Positions 9,394-17,958 of a DNA stretch of 58,660 nt are shown one piece after another. Where the stretch lies: contig JACZJB010000033.1 in NCBI GenBank assembly GCA_014860805.1, positions 1 to 58,660 on the forward strand. The letters are read 5' to 3'. The stretch's first letter is position 1; each line of letters starts with the position of its first letter. The notes under the pieces are model-generated. The model was given only the letters and a program-made list of their open reading frames with translations. It was not told the origin of the DNA and made no database searches. Source of the DNA: Anaerolineales bacterium. Lineage in GTDB: Bacteria; Chloroflexota; Anaerolineae; Anaerolineales; Villigracilaceae. A program made the translations under genes and the position numbers.

Positions 9394-9834
9394 ATGACCA
9401 TTCGTTGTGAAATTGTTTCCCAGGATCGCACGGTATTCACAGGTGATGTGGATGTTGTTGTGCTGCCTGGTGCGGCGGGTGAAATGGGCATTCTTCCCAA
9501 ACACGCCCCTGTCCTGACTACTTTGAAGTATGGGATCGTCAAAGTCCGCAAGGGAGGCAAGGAAGAATTGTTTACGGTGGCTGGCGGCGTTGCTGAAGTG
9601 CAGCCTGATATCGTCACCATCCTTGCAGATGCCGCAGAAAATGTGGAAGAGATCGATGAAGCCCGTGCAGATGCCGCCCGCCAGCGAGCCGAAGAAGTAC
9701 TCGCCAAGGGCGTTCCCGCCGATACCGATGTGTATCTGGCGATGGAAGCCGCTTTACGCAAATCCAATTTACGTTTGGATGCGGTTCGCCGATATCGCAA
9801 GGGTGGTATGCGCATGCCCACCTCGGAGAATTAA
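9394..9834 (+). CDS. atpC: F1-ATPase subunit epsilon
   Basis: 146 residues with the usual N-terminal beta-sandwich and a C-terminal two-helix part. The sandwich has the motif GAAGEMGILPKHAPVLT, and the helices (about 90-135) are rich in Ala, Arg and Glu. It links gamma to the c-ring and can inhibit ATP hydrolysis. It is 72 bases after atpD, and the inverted repeat at 9324-9383 fills the gap. The mreB-like gene starts 6 bases after its stop. Confidence 0.95.
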   Translation: MTIRCEIVSQDRTVFTGDVDVVVLPGAAGEMGILPKHAPVLTTLKYGIVKVRKGGKEELFTVAGGVAEVQPDIVTILADAAENVEEIDEARADAARQRAEEVLAKGVPADTDVYLAMEAALRKSNLRLDAVRRYRKGGMRMPTSEN

Positions 9835-9840
9835 ACCCGC

Positions 9841-10848
9841 GTGGCTCTTTTTTCGAAAGACCTGGGTATAGACCTGGGTACCATGTTTACACGTCTTGCT
9901 GACAGTTCTCAAGTGCTGTTGGAAGAACCTACCATCGTCGCCATCGAAGTGGACGATCAGAAGATGGTGGCAGCGGGTCTTGAGGCGCGTGATATGTACG
10001 GCAAGGTTCCAGATAATATCGAAGTGGCGCGTCCATTGCGAAATGGCGTGATCGCGGACTATGAAATTACTGAAACTCTGCTTGCCTATCTTTTGCAGCG
10101 TGTGAGCGGATCCATGCGTATCTTTCGTCCGCGCGTGATGATCTCCGTTCCGTATGGAGTAACCAGCGTGGAGCGGCGTGCCGTTTACGAAGCAGTCATG
10201 GAAGCGGGAAGCCGCGAGGCTTTCCTTATCCAACAGCCGCTGGCAGCTGCCATTGGCATTGACCTGCCCATTAATTCACCCTCTGGAAATATGCTCATTT
10301 GTCTGGGTGGTGGATGCACCGAAGCCGCCGTAATGGCTATGTATGGTATCGTTGCAGCAGATACTCTCCGTGCGGGCGGCATGGATTTGGATGAAGCCAT
10401 TGTTAACTACGTGCGCCGCAAGTATGGCGTCATTATTGGTCAGGTGACTGCCGAGCAATTGAAGATCCGAATTGGCGCCGCAGTCCCGCAGGATATTGAA
10501 AACAGCATGGAAGTGCAGGGACAGGATCAGGTCACTGGCTTGCCACGCCCCGTGACGTTGACCACGGGTGAGATCGTGGAAGCCTTGCAGGAGCCGTTGA
10601 AGCAGATCGTCGAAACTGGCCGCAAGGTCCTCGAAAAGACTCCCCCTGAACTGGTTTCTGACATTATTGACCGCGGTGTGGCGTTGTGCGGCGGTGGTGC
10701 TCTCTTGCGCGGCATCGACAAATTGCTGACAAAATCCCTCGGCATCCCGGCTTATCTGGTGGATAACCCGTTGACTTGTGTGGTTCAAGGCGCTGTGAAA
10801 AGTTTCGGCATGTTGAATGTGATCCGCAGGAATTTACCTCAAGTCTAA
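9841..10848 (+). CDS. MreB/actin-like protein with altered ATP-site residues
   Basis: 335 residues, full MreB length. Phosphate-1 GIDLGTMFT (9-17) is intact, and MEVQGQDQVTGLP plus CGGGALLRGIDKLL are typical of MreB, the filament that guides cell-wall synthesis. Two regions differ from the family. The phosphate-2 motif DIGGGTTE reads CLGGGCTE (154-161), so the conserved Asp is Cys. LIEEPMAAAIG reads LIQQPLAAAIG (129-139), replacing the Glu that helps position the hydrolytic water. ATP hydrolysis may therefore be weak or absent. The start is GTG, 6 bases after atpC, so it is probably cotranscribed with the atp genes. Confidence 0.85.
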   Translation: MALFSKDLGIDLGTMFTRLADSSQVLLEEPTIVAIEVDDQKMVAAGLEARDMYGKVPDNIEVARPLRNGVIADYEITETLLAYLLQRVSGSMRIFRPRVMISVPYGVTSVERRAVYEAVMEAGSREAFLIQQPLAAAIGIDLPINSPSGNMLICLGGGCTEAAVMAMYGIVAADTLRAGGMDLDEAIVNYVRRKYGVIIGQVTAEQLKIRIGAAVPQDIENSMEVQGQDQVTGLPRPVTLTTGEIVEALQEPLKQIVETGRKVLEKTPPELVSDIIDRGVALCGGGALLRGIDKLLTKSLGIPAYLVDNPLTCVVQGAVKSFGMLNVIRRNLPQV

Positions 10849-10880
10849 AAAAGACGGCTTCAAGCGAAGCCGTCTTTTTA
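10847..10880. terminator. Bidirectional terminator after the mreB-like gene
   Basis: GACGGCTTC (10853-10861) and GAAGCCGTC (10866-10874) pair around AAGC. A-tracts precede and TTTTT follows, so it can serve the convergent methyltransferase gene too. Confidence 0.92.
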
Positions 10881-10905
10881 TTTAACGGGACAGGCTTCAG
10901 GAAAA

Positions 10906-11586
10906 TTAATTTGGTTTCCAACCTGCGTAGACCGCAAAGCGAAAAGAGTGGAAAAAGGAATCCGCGTTCTGGAACCCGACCTTTCTTAACCATGAAATTT
11001 GATCTCTGAGAGTGGAGCACTTATCATAGGCCATGCGCCCTTGAGCAGCTTGTATCTCTTCTTCAGTGCTTCCCAAAGCCCGTGCACCATCAAGATGTGT
11101 AGACTCAAATAGATGTTGCTGCCATTCTGTTTCGCCCAAAATCTGCTCGCCATTGATAAATACTCCGCCAGGCAAAAGGATCTGGTAAATTCGGCGGAAC
11201 AGGTCTTGCTTATCAGCGTCTGTGAGATGGTGAATGGCCAAGGAGGAAATAACAGCATGGAACTTGCCAGCCGGCAGAGGAGCGGTCATGGGCTGGATGG
11301 ATATTTTCGGGTTATATTTCTCCAGCCGAAGATTGGCTTTTGAAAGCATCTCGGATGACTCGTCCAACAAGGTGAGCGTTGCGGATGGAAACCTTTCCAT
11401 GACAAATTCGCTGAGCAAGCCTGTTCCTGTGCCAAGGTCAAGAATTGCAGGTGAGATTGTTTTTATTGTACGTGCTGCCAATTCTGCGGCGGTTGTGTAG
11501 AATAAATCGTAGCAGGGGATCAGGCGTCGGCGTGATTCATCGTATTCAGATGCATTCCAAATTTTGCTCATTATCCAAATTTCCAT
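10906..11586 (-). CDS. Class I SAM-dependent methyltransferase
   Basis: Up to 226 residues. SAM motif I is ILDLGTGTGLLSEF (about 48-61), motif II includes LTLLDESSEML, and motif IV is FHAVISSLAIHHL, followed by LLPGGVFINGE. This order is that of the class I (Rossmann) methyltransferases of the ubiquinone/menaquinone or Tam type. The substrate cannot be named. Met6 (MSKIWN) is a plausible alternative start. It lies downstream of rex on the same strand but is separated by a terminator, so it probably has its own promoter. Confidence 0.8.
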   Translation of the reverse strand: MEIWIMSKIWNASEYDESRRRLIPCYDLFYTTAAELAARTIKTISPAILDLGTGTGLLSEFVMERFPSATLTLLDESSEMLSKANLRLEKYNPKISIQPMTAPLPAGKFHAVISSLAIHHLTDADKQDLFRRIYQILLPGGVFINGEQILGETEWQQHLFESTHLDGARALGSTEEEIQAAQGRMAYDKCSTLRDQISWLRKVGFQNADSFFHSFRFAVYAGWKPN

Positions 11587-11657
11587 TCTTTTCAGGGTTG
11601 ATTCTGCCGCTTGGACAGAAGCGGGTATGGTTGAATCCGAAGCGGCTCTCTCTATAA

Positions 11658-11690
11658 ATAAAAACTCGCCGCGAAAAATCAGGCGAGTTG
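11658..11690 (-). terminator. Terminator of rex
   Basis: On the minus strand AACTCGCC (11689-11682) pairs with GGCGAGTT (11670-11663). TTTTTATTT follows the stem. Confidence 0.85.
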
Positions 11691-11712
11691 ATTTTATCTG
11701 GGTAGAGCAGAT

Positions 11713-12330
11713 TTATAAATAATAGGTCATTCTTTGCAGGTGGGTGGCGGGGTCGATGTATTGCACTTTCACGTTGTTGGGCACGTTCAGGCTGATGGGC
11801 GCGTAGTTGAGAATGGCCCTCACGCCCGATTGAATTAGTTTATCCGCGACGCCCTGTGCGGCTGGAGCGGGGACGGTCAACATGGCGATTTTTATATTAG
11901 CAGCTTTGATGCTTTCGGTCATTTTTTCAGCATCCTGGACTGTGAATTCGCCGATCTTTTCACCAATTTTCTCTTTGTTGTTGTCAAAGATCGCCACAAT
12001 ATGAAATCCGCGGTTTTTGAACCCCTGATAATTAGCGAGAGCATGACCCATATCGCCGGCGCCGACCAGCACCACATCCCAAATGCGATCAACTTTGAGG
12101 ATTTCACGAAGCTTGTCGAGCAGATATGCAATGGAATATCCCGTACCTTGTTTGCCGAACTCACCAAATTGCGAAATGTCTTTGCGGATCTGGGCGGCAG
12201 AGATACCCACATGTTCGCCAAGTTCCTGTGAAGAAGTGGTCTTGATGCCATTATCCGCCATTCGCTGGAGTGCGCGCAGATAAACAGGGAGCCGCCCGAT
12301 AATGATATCTGGTATTTTTTCTGCGTTCAT
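11713..12330 (-). CDS. rex: Redox-sensing transcriptional repressor Rex
   Basis: 205 residues, typical Rex length. The N-terminal winged helix holds SSQELGEHVGISAAQIRKDIS and the family-specific FGEFGKQGTGY. The NAD(H) Rossmann domain follows with VVLVGAGDMGHALANY (about 85-100), and the C-terminal swapped helix ends the protein. Rex senses the NADH/NAD+ ratio and represses respiratory and fermentation genes when NADH is low. A candidate Rex site lies upstream at 12382-12399, suggesting autoregulation. It is preceded by the terminator of the cyclase gene, so it has its own promoter. Confidence 0.96.
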   Translation of the reverse strand: MNAEKIPDIIIGRLPVYLRALQRMADNGIKTTSSQELGEHVGISAAQIRKDISQFGEFGKQGTGYSIAYLLDKLREILKVDRIWDVVLVGAGDMGHALANYQGFKNRGFHIVAIFDNNKEKIGEKIGEFTVQDAEKMTESIKAANIKIAMLTVPAPAAQGVADKLIQSGVRAILNYAPISLNVPNNVKVQYIDPATHLQRMTYYL

Positions 12331-12347
12331 GTGCCCTCGCCTTTGTG

Positions 12348-12365
12348 AAATTTATGCATAAATTT
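12348..12365. repeat. Perfect 18-bp palindrome in the rex leader
   Basis: AAATTTATGCATAAATTT reads identically on both strands. It lies 17 bases before the rex start and overlaps the probable core promoter. It may bind a second regulator or simply be an AT-rich promoter element. Confidence 0.45.
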
Positions 12366-12381
12366 ATCATAAAACGCAATT

Positions 12382-12399
12382 TAGTGCAATTAGACACAA
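12382..12399. promoter_or_regulatory. Candidate Rex operator
   Basis: On the minus strand this reads TTGTGTCTAATTGCACTA. The known Rex consensus is TTGTGA-N6-TCACAA. The left half TTGTG is perfect and the right half CACTA matches CACAA at 4 of 5, with the correct 8-base gap. Its place 52 bases before rex fits autorepression. Confidence 0.55.
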
Positions 12400-12412
12400 G
12401 TACTTCACAAAC

Positions 12413-12450
12413 GAAAAGCGGCACATCATGTGGATGACATGCCGCTTCTT
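12413..12450 (-). terminator. Terminator of the cyclase gene
   Basis: On the minus strand AAGCGGCA (12447-12440) pairs with TGCCGCTT (12423-12416), and inner bases extend the stem partly. TTTCG follows. Confidence 0.7.
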
Positions 12451-12466
12451 TCCGCGCTCGAGCCTG

Positions 12467-14341
12467 CTACTTCTGCCAGGATTTTAACTGCTCTGTGGCA
12501 GGCGCTCCCTTAAAACCCAACACCTTGTATACGTTTACAGCCTGAGTCTTGCCTTTGACTGTGACTGCGTCTGCAAATTCACAATCGAATTCATCTTTGA
12601 CATGTTGATACGTGCTTTCGCTGATGAGAATCGGCCAGGCGTAGGTTTTCGTGAGATCCTGCAGGCGGGAGGCGAGGTTGGCATTGTCGCCAATGACCGT
12701 GTAATTGATGCGCTGCTCGGAGCCGACCATACCCACGAAGACCTCTCCCGAGTTGATGCCAATTCCCATTTCAATTGAACTGGGACGTCCCTCTTTTGCC
12801 CATTGATCCTTCAGTTCAGTCAGCGCTTTGCGCATATCCAACGAAGCGCGTAAAGCGCGGACGGCGTGATCTTTGAACGGAACGGGCTCGCCAAAGAAGG
12901 CAATGATGGCATCACCTTCGTATTTATCCACGGTGCCGCCGTGCTTGTAGATGACTTTGGACATGGCTTCGAGGTACGGGTTCAACAGTGCAACCACTTC
13001 TTCTGGAGAAAGCTTTTCAGATAGAGTGGTAAAGCCGCGAATGTCCGAGAAGATGATGCTGATATCTGAGCGTTTGTTCAGCGAGGATAGATCCTGTGTG
13101 GACATCATCTGATCCACCATTTCAGGAGAGATGAAGCGGCTGAACAAATTACGCACGCGCCGCTTTTCAAGTTCCTGTGAAACAGCCTGCTCAAGCGTGG
13201 GAAGCACAACTCCCAGAAAAAGCATGATCTGCGGCACCACGACAGGCAGAACGTATCTCTGGCGGATGAAGATAATGAACCCTATGGCTAAATATCCAAC
13301 CATGCTGGCAAGCAGTAAGCTGATGGTCAATGAGGGACGTTTTAAAAAGGAGATCAAATATGCGAGAAGCGCTGCCGCCATCGTGATGAGTAAAGCCAGC
13401 CATGCCGGAGCTTGCGTGATGTATTTTCCGTTGATCAGCGTGTCAATTGTGCTTGCGATAATTTCCACTCCAGAAGTGGGAATCTGGGTTGAAAAAGGTG
13501 TCGGGTAAATATCTTGTAATGTGACTGTGGTGGCGCCGATTAGAACGATCTTGCCGCGGAAGGCATCCGGGTTCTGTTCAAGGACATCGCCGAGAGCCAC
13601 GCTATAGGCTGGGTAGGTGGGATACGAACCAGCAGGACCTGAAAAATTAACCAGCAATTGCCCCGCATTTAATGGCACAGTTTGACCATTAAATTTCATA
13701 TTTGTGTCAGTTGCGCTGGATGGAGGTTCGGTGCCAAGATACAACCTCGCCACTTCAAAAGCCCAGTGATAATAGGTTTCACCGTTATACGAATCAAAAG
13801 CCTGCACACTGCGGACAATGGCATCTTCGTCTCGAATAAACGAGGTGATGCCTATGCCATCCAACGCCTTACGGTAGGGAGTCAACGGCTGCAATAGGGT
13901 GAACGTTGTAAACTGCTCGTCGCCTCTTTTTAGGATTTGCAGGACATTGACGGCTGAGTTGCTGCGTCCAAGCGCATCCGCAAACAATTGATCGTTCTCA
14001 ACATTCTGGTCTGGCTCGAAGAGAAAGATATCCACGCCGATGACCTTGCCGCCGCCTGCATTGATTTGGTCTACGATTTCCGCAAAATAGGAGCGCGGCC
14101 AGGGCCATTGGAATCCTGTCCAATTAAAGGATTCGTCATCGATTGCCACGATGACAATATCGTCTGATGGTGTTTCCTCGCCGCGCAGACGCATCAGAAG
14201 ATCGCGCGCTGAGTATTCCATCTGCTCAAATGGAGTAGTTACATTGGGAAAAAGCCCTGCAATTTGAACAAGCAATAGTAAAGTTAAAGTTCCAAGCAGA
14301 AGGATGACGCGCAGTTTGATAGGCTTTCTCTCTTTTTTCAT
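12467..14341 (-). CDS. CHASE2-domain class III adenylate/guanylate cyclase
   Basis: 624 residues. An N-terminal membrane helix (about 10-32) is followed by an extracytoplasmic CHASE2 sensor (about 40-310), three membrane helices (about 315-395) and a cytoplasmic class III cyclase domain (about 420-600). Metal-binding Asp occur in SIIFSDIRGFTTL and DKYEGDAIIAFFG. The transition-state Asn/Arg lie in IGDNANLASRLQ, so the enzyme should be active. It makes cAMP or cGMP in response to an unknown external cue. AGGAAT precedes the start. The neighbouring FecR lipoprotein is a frequent companion of CHASE2 cyclases. Confidence 0.93.
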   Translation of the reverse strand: MKKERKPIKLRVILLLGTLTLLLLVQIAGLFPNVTTPFEQMEYSARDLLMRLRGEETPSDDIVIVAIDDESFNWTGFQWPWPRSYFAEIVDQINAGGGKVIGVDIFLFEPDQNVENDQLFADALGRSNSAVNVLQILKRGDEQFTTFTLLQPLTPYRKALDGIGITSFIRDEDAIVRSVQAFDSYNGETYYHWAFEVARLYLGTEPPSSATDTNMKFNGQTVPLNAGQLLVNFSGPAGSYPTYPAYSVALGDVLEQNPDAFRGKIVLIGATTVTLQDIYPTPFSTQIPTSGVEIIASTIDTLINGKYITQAPAWLALLITMAAALLAYLISFLKRPSLTISLLLASMVGYLAIGFIIFIRQRYVLPVVVPQIMLFLGVVLPTLEQAVSQELEKRRVRNLFSRFISPEMVDQMMSTQDLSSLNKRSDISIIFSDIRGFTTLSEKLSPEEVVALLNPYLEAMSKVIYKHGGTVDKYEGDAIIAFFGEPVPFKDHAVRALRASLDMRKALTELKDQWAKEGRPSSIEMGIGINSGEVFVGMVGSEQRINYTVIGDNANLASRLQDLTKTYAWPILISESTYQHVKDEFDCEFADAVTVKGKTQAVNVYKVLGFKGAPATEQLKSWQK

Positions 14342-14394
14342 TGAAATTATTCCTAGTTGCGTACGGTTGGTTGATAAAGAAAAGATTTACAGAT

Positions 14395-14437
14395 ATAAAT
14401 TTTGGCAGTTTCCTGTATTACAGGAAACTGCCAAAAT
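14395..14437 (-). terminator. Terminator with an 18-bp perfect stem after the FecR gene
   Basis: ATTTTGGCAGTTTCCTGT (14399-14416) and its exact complement at 14420-14437 flank a 3-base loop. On the minus strand TTATAT follows, so the T-run is poor. It separates the FecR and cyclase genes. Confidence 0.7.
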
Positions 14438-14446
14438 AGTTATTAT

Positions 14447-15589
14447 TTAGAAGTCAGAACAGTAGTAGTAATCAGGGCAAGCACCAGAACAATCATTAGG
14501 ATCGCAGGCAGGTGGGTCTGTGTCAGGCTCGGCGCTTGGCCGTTGTGTGGGATCGCCCTGCGGCTTTGTGAAAGTGGAAGATTCTGTTGAGCAAATCTCG
14601 TTCCCATCCGCGCCGTAGGAAGTGACGAACCAACTGAAATTCCCGCCGGCGGGCAGAATCTCGATGTATCTCTCTTCGCTGGTACTGGTGGTCTCAATGA
14701 CCGCACGGTTTCCATTCTGGTCTACAAAGGTGATGATGTATCTCTCCGCGCCGGGCTGGGCTTCCCATTCAAAATTCACCCTGCCCTGTTTCGGCAGGCT
14801 GGCTCCCACCGCAGGCTCAATGATCTTAAAGCAGGCGCTGCTTGCATCCGCCGAAGCAGTAGCCGTTACCAATGACGGTGTGGCGGTTGGCGCCTCTGTG
14901 GGCTGTGCCAACGCCGTGACAGTTGCCATGGCTTGTTCGTACAGTTCCTTGGCTTCGGGATTTTCATCCAGCCATTCCTGGAATTCGGCGGGCGTCATCG
15001 GCTCAACGTTGGGGGCAGTCCAATTTCCCGTGACCGGGTCACGATGATACAGAATGGCTCTTTCTCCGTTGGAGAAATTTACCGTCCCCGCAGGGTTGCT
15101 CACGGAGCAGTTGCCTTCGAGACAGGTGACGTAAATGTCCATCGTCTCAGGATCAACTTCCACCTTCATGTAAGAGCCGCGCACCGAAGCCACGCCGGAG
15201 GGAGTCTCCACATCCGCGCTTCCGCCATTCAGAATGATGAAAATCTTTCCGAGGTCAAGCTTGATCTTGGTGGCAAGGCCGCCTTCCACTTCTTCATTCG
15301 ACGTTAGGGTAAAGATCGAAGATGGCGTCACACGGATGATCGTCCCCGAGGAAAGGTCAAGTCGGACGCGGCCGTCATCGCCGGTTTGAATTTGCCCATT
15401 GGCTTGCAGCACTGTGCCAGGTGCGGCAGGCGCGAAAGCATCGTCGGCTGCCTGTTTTGCGTCCACTGTTCCTGAAAGCTCGCTCAATGCCGCAGATAGC
15501 GGCGATGCTGGCGCTTCTTGCTGCTGGCAGCTGGCAGCAAACACGATCATCACAAAGGCCGCTAAAAGTAGGATCATTTTTCTATTCAT
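14447..15589 (-). CDS. FecR-domain lipoprotein
   Basis: 380 residues from the second ATG (15589), which has GGAG 6-7 bases upstream; an ATG at 15601 is less likely. The signal peptide ends in the lipobox FAASC. A FecR domain follows (about 50-180) with GQIQTGDDGRVRLDLSSGTIIRV-like strands split around position 75. Then come a Thr/Ala/Pro linker and a C-terminal beta-sandwich (about 255-345). The tail is rich in Cys, Asp and Tyr. It should sit on the outer face of the membrane, probably relaying a surface or envelope signal to the CHASE2 cyclase encoded 105 bases downstream. Confidence 0.85.
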   Translation of the reverse strand: MNRKMILLLAAFVMIVFAASCQQQEAPASPLSAALSELSGTVDAKQAADDAFAPAAPGTVLQANGQIQTGDDGRVRLDLSSGTIIRVTPSSIFTLTSNEEVEGGLATKIKLDLGKIFIILNGGSADVETPSGVASVRGSYMKVEVDPETMDIYVTCLEGNCSVSNPAGTVNFSNGERAILYHRDPVTGNWTAPNVEPMTPAEFQEWLDENPEAKELYEQAMATVTALAQPTEAPTATPSLVTATASADASSACFKIIEPAVGASLPKQGRVNFEWEAQPGAERYIITFVDQNGNRAVIETTSTSEERYIEILPAGGNFSWFVTSYGADGNEICSTESSTFTKPQGDPTQRPSAEPDTDPPACDPNDCSGACPDYYYCSDF

Positions 15590-15640
15590 TTGCTTCTCCA
15601 TTAGTTGATAAACACTGTACCACGATATTTTTGAAGACGG

Positions 15641-16720
15641 TTATTTTATGCTTTCCATCACGAGTGTGTAATTTGTCAGGTGGGTTACGCTCGCATCTGC
15701 TTCGGATAATCGCAGGAGATGGGATTGATTTGCGGGGACGTTCAGAAAATGTGCCTGCGTACAAGCCAGCAGGAATTTCTCAATCACTTTTGTGCCATCT
15801 TGTAATTCTACTTGCAAGGTTCCGTTTGAGCAAAATAATTGGATTGCAATACTCCCATTATAAGATGTGAATTCGATCCAATCTTCAGTATCACCGTTCG
15901 GAGTTGAGACGCTGTCATTGATTTGGACAGAACGCGCTCCCTGCGGCGAAAAAAATATCCTTGCAAGCGGTGCTATCTTTGAGTCTCCATCCGCCATTGC
16001 TGACAAAACAACATCGCTTTGAGTTGCCGTTGTGGTTGTGGCAACCTCCATTGTTGGAATAGCCCCTGCGACCACTGGCAGAGAGTCTGTATTTTCCACT
16101 CGTAGAAATTCAAGCGCCGCCCAGCCAATTCCATCTGCTGAATTTTCGAACTCGATCTGCATCCACGCGCCGCTTTCATCTTTCCCCAAGATAAAAACAA
16201 CATCGTTTGGATTAAGCTCGCCGAGTGTGTCAAATGTTGTGCCCGGTCCGCTGCGCACGTTTATCTTTTGGATGACAAATCCGCTCTCTCCCGTGCCGCT
16301 GCCTGATACCGATTCAATGACAGGGATCTCCGCCCCGGCATTCACCTGGACATATTCCGCTCGAATCCAGCCCGTGCCATTCGGCGCGCCCGCGTAAATG
16401 ATCTGGTACCAGCTTGTGCTGGAATCCCGCCCAATGATCTGCACTTTGGAGAATTGTGCAATGCTTCCAAGGTTGCTGCTTGCTGTGGACGTTTCCGCCC
16501 GCACATTGACCTGAGTGGTAGTCACCCCTTCAATCGGGGCAATGGTTGGAACTGGCGTTGGTAGAGGCGGTGTGTGAGTTGGCAGGGGAATTGCCGCGGC
16601 TGGCAATGTGGCGGTGACGAAGATTGGTGTGGGACTTGCGTTTTCGCTGGCAATATGTACGTCACAGCCTGCGAGAAAGACCAAAGAGAAAAACAGAAGA
16701 ACAGTAGTGGAATAACGCAC
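15641..16720 (-). CDS. Lipoprotein with two bacterial SH3 domains
   Basis: 359 residues starting at GTG. The signal peptide ends at lipobox FLAGC (Cys19). A Thr/Pro linker follows (about 30-65), then two SH3b modules (about 68-128 and 145-210). Each has the typical VNVRAETST or INVRSGPGT opening and a W-containing strand (GTGWIRAEYV, GIGWAALEFL). SH3b domains bind cell-wall peptides or other surface ligands. The C-terminal 130 residues form an unrecognised beta-rich domain. It is 51 bases upstream of the FecR gene on the same strand and is probably cotranscribed. Confidence 0.85.
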   Translation of the reverse strand: MRYSTTVLLFFSLVFLAGCDVHIASENASPTPIFVTATLPAAAIPLPTHTPPLPTPVPTIAPIEGVTTTQVNVRAETSTASSNLGSIAQFSKVQIIGRDSSTSWYQIIYAGAPNGTGWIRAEYVQVNAGAEIPVIESVSGSGTGESGFVIQKINVRSGPGTTFDTLGELNPNDVVFILGKDESGAWMQIEFENSADGIGWAALEFLRVENTDSLPVVAGAIPTMEVATTTTATQSDVVLSAMADGDSKIAPLARIFFSPQGARSVQINDSVSTPNGDTEDWIEFTSYNGSIAIQLFCSNGTLQVELQDGTKVIEKFLLACTQAHFLNVPANQSHLLRLSEADASVTHLTNYTLVMESIK

Positions 16721-16771
16721 AGGTCTATTGTATCCAAGAATTAAGTGGGGTGAAATGAGACAAACGGGTTG

Positions 16772-16800
16772 AAATAAAAACCGCCATGATCGGCGGTTTA
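16772..16800 (-). terminator. Terminator of tRNA-Arg
   Basis: On the minus strand AAACCGCC (16799-16792) and GGCGGTTT (16785-16778) pair, followed by TTATTTC. Confidence 0.8.
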
Positions 16801-16802
16801 TC

Positions 16803-16877
16803 TGGTACCCCCACGCAGACTCGAACTGCGCTCTTCAGCTCCGGAGGCTGACGCTCTGTCCACTGAGCTATGGGGGC
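16803..16877 (-). tRNA. tRNA-Arg (anticodon CCG)
   Basis: Read on the minus strand the cloverleaf is complete. The acceptor GCCCCCA (16877-16871) pairs with TGGGGGT (16813-16807), including a G-U at the end. The D-stem is GCTC/GAGC, the anticodon loop CTCCGGA gives anticodon CCG, and the T-arm is CGCAG-TTCGAGT-CTGCG. Discriminator A is followed by an encoded CCA (16805-16803). It decodes CGG. Confidence 0.95.
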
Positions 16878-16902
16878 GAACGAACGGAATTTTACCATAG
16901 GC

Positions 16903-16938
16903 AAAGAAAAAGGCTGATGAAAGAGTCACCAGCCTTTC
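16903..16938 (-). terminator. Terminator of the PrsW-like gene
   Basis: On the minus strand AAAGGCTG (16937-16930) pairs with CAGCCTTT (16916-16909), followed by TTCTTTG. Confidence 0.75.
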
Positions 16939-16959
16939 GGTCTAGAAAATGAAGCGATG

Positions 16960-17928
16960 CTAATTTGCGTGTAGTGCCAGGGCTGCCAAATCCCTGCGCA
17001 ATGATTCGATGATCGCGGCATTCCCGCCTTCGTCGCCGTATTTTAAGTATTGTTCTTTCTTGTGAGCCAGCTCGCCGCAGGTGTGATAGAAACGGGATGT
17101 GGCTTTTCCGCTCAAGCCTGCCGTGGTCAACGTCCAGGGAGAAAGCGCCTTTTGATATTGCGCCTGCGAAATGATACCCCTGGTCACTTCTTCCAGCAAT
17201 TGCTTTTTGACGATGTTGCGTTCATGGAAGATCAGCCAGATGATGAAACCGAACATCAATATCCAGCCGAACCAGTCAACCAGCGAGCCGATGGCAAGGC
17301 CGCCCAGTCCGCCGATGAGACCGCCAAGCGTGTTGTGAAATGCATGGACGGTGATTGCAATGCCAAGGCCGACGAATGGCGCAATGATCTTGATCAAGAT
17401 GTTCTTATTGAGTCGGGCAACGGCAAACCCGATGCCCGTGAATGCGGTGAAGAAGGCATGCATCCAGCCAACCACGATCACGCGGATGAAGGCCAGCACG
17501 AACAAGCCTTCCCAGCCACCTTCAAGATAGCCATTGCGATAGATGTAGAGGGTGTTTTCGGTGGCGGCAAATCCCAGCCCTGCCAGCCCGCCATAGATGA
17601 TGCCATCCAGAACGGAATCAAATTCCTTGCGGAACAGAAGAAACACGATGCCCACCGCGAGACCTTTTAATATCTCTTCCACGATCGGCGCCACAATGGA
17701 TGTGGTTCCGAAATCCGCGGCGGCTTCGGAGTTGGTGAAAATATAAATCCCCACGCCAAATAAAGTGTTGATGACAAATGCTCCGCCTGCTGCGATCACC
17801 ACTCCCCAAAAAAATGCCGCGCCAAGAAGCGCCTTGGGCTCCTTCTCGTAGCGGTCCAGCCAATACACAAAAGCCGCGTACAAAAACATGGGAACAAAGC
17901 CAAAAAATATGGATACGATCAATGCCAT
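16960..17928 (-). CDS. PrsW-family intramembrane metalloprotease
   Basis: 322 residues with about eight hydrophobic segments. The family motifs are present: PIVEEILKG (EExxK) near residue 83, GFAATENTLY near 118, GWMHAFFTAFTG near 154 and HAFHNTLGG near 195. These supply the Glu and His residues expected to hold the zinc. PrsW cleaves anti-sigma factors within the membrane in Bacillus; the substrate here is unknown. A soluble tail of about 80 residues follows the last helix. GGAGGAGC precedes the start. It is 30 bases after the DUF2344 gene, at the end of a four-gene run. Confidence 0.87.
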   Translation of the reverse strand: MALIVSIFFGFVPMFLYAAFVYWLDRYEKEPKALLGAAFFWGVVIAAGGAFVINTLFGVGIYIFTNSEAAADFGTTSIVAPIVEEILKGLAVGIVFLLFRKEFDSVLDGIIYGGLAGLGFAATENTLYIYRNGYLEGGWEGLFVLAFIRVIVVGWMHAFFTAFTGIGFAVARLNKNILIKIIAPFVGLGIAITVHAFHNTLGGLIGGLGGLAIGSLVDWFGWILMFGFIIWLIFHERNIVKKQLLEEVTRGIISQAQYQKALSPWTLTTAGLSGKATSRFYHTCGELAHKKEQYLKYGDEGGNAAIIESLRRDLAALALHAN

Positions 17929-17958
17929 TTTCTTGCTCCTCCAGATCGGTAAGTTGGT

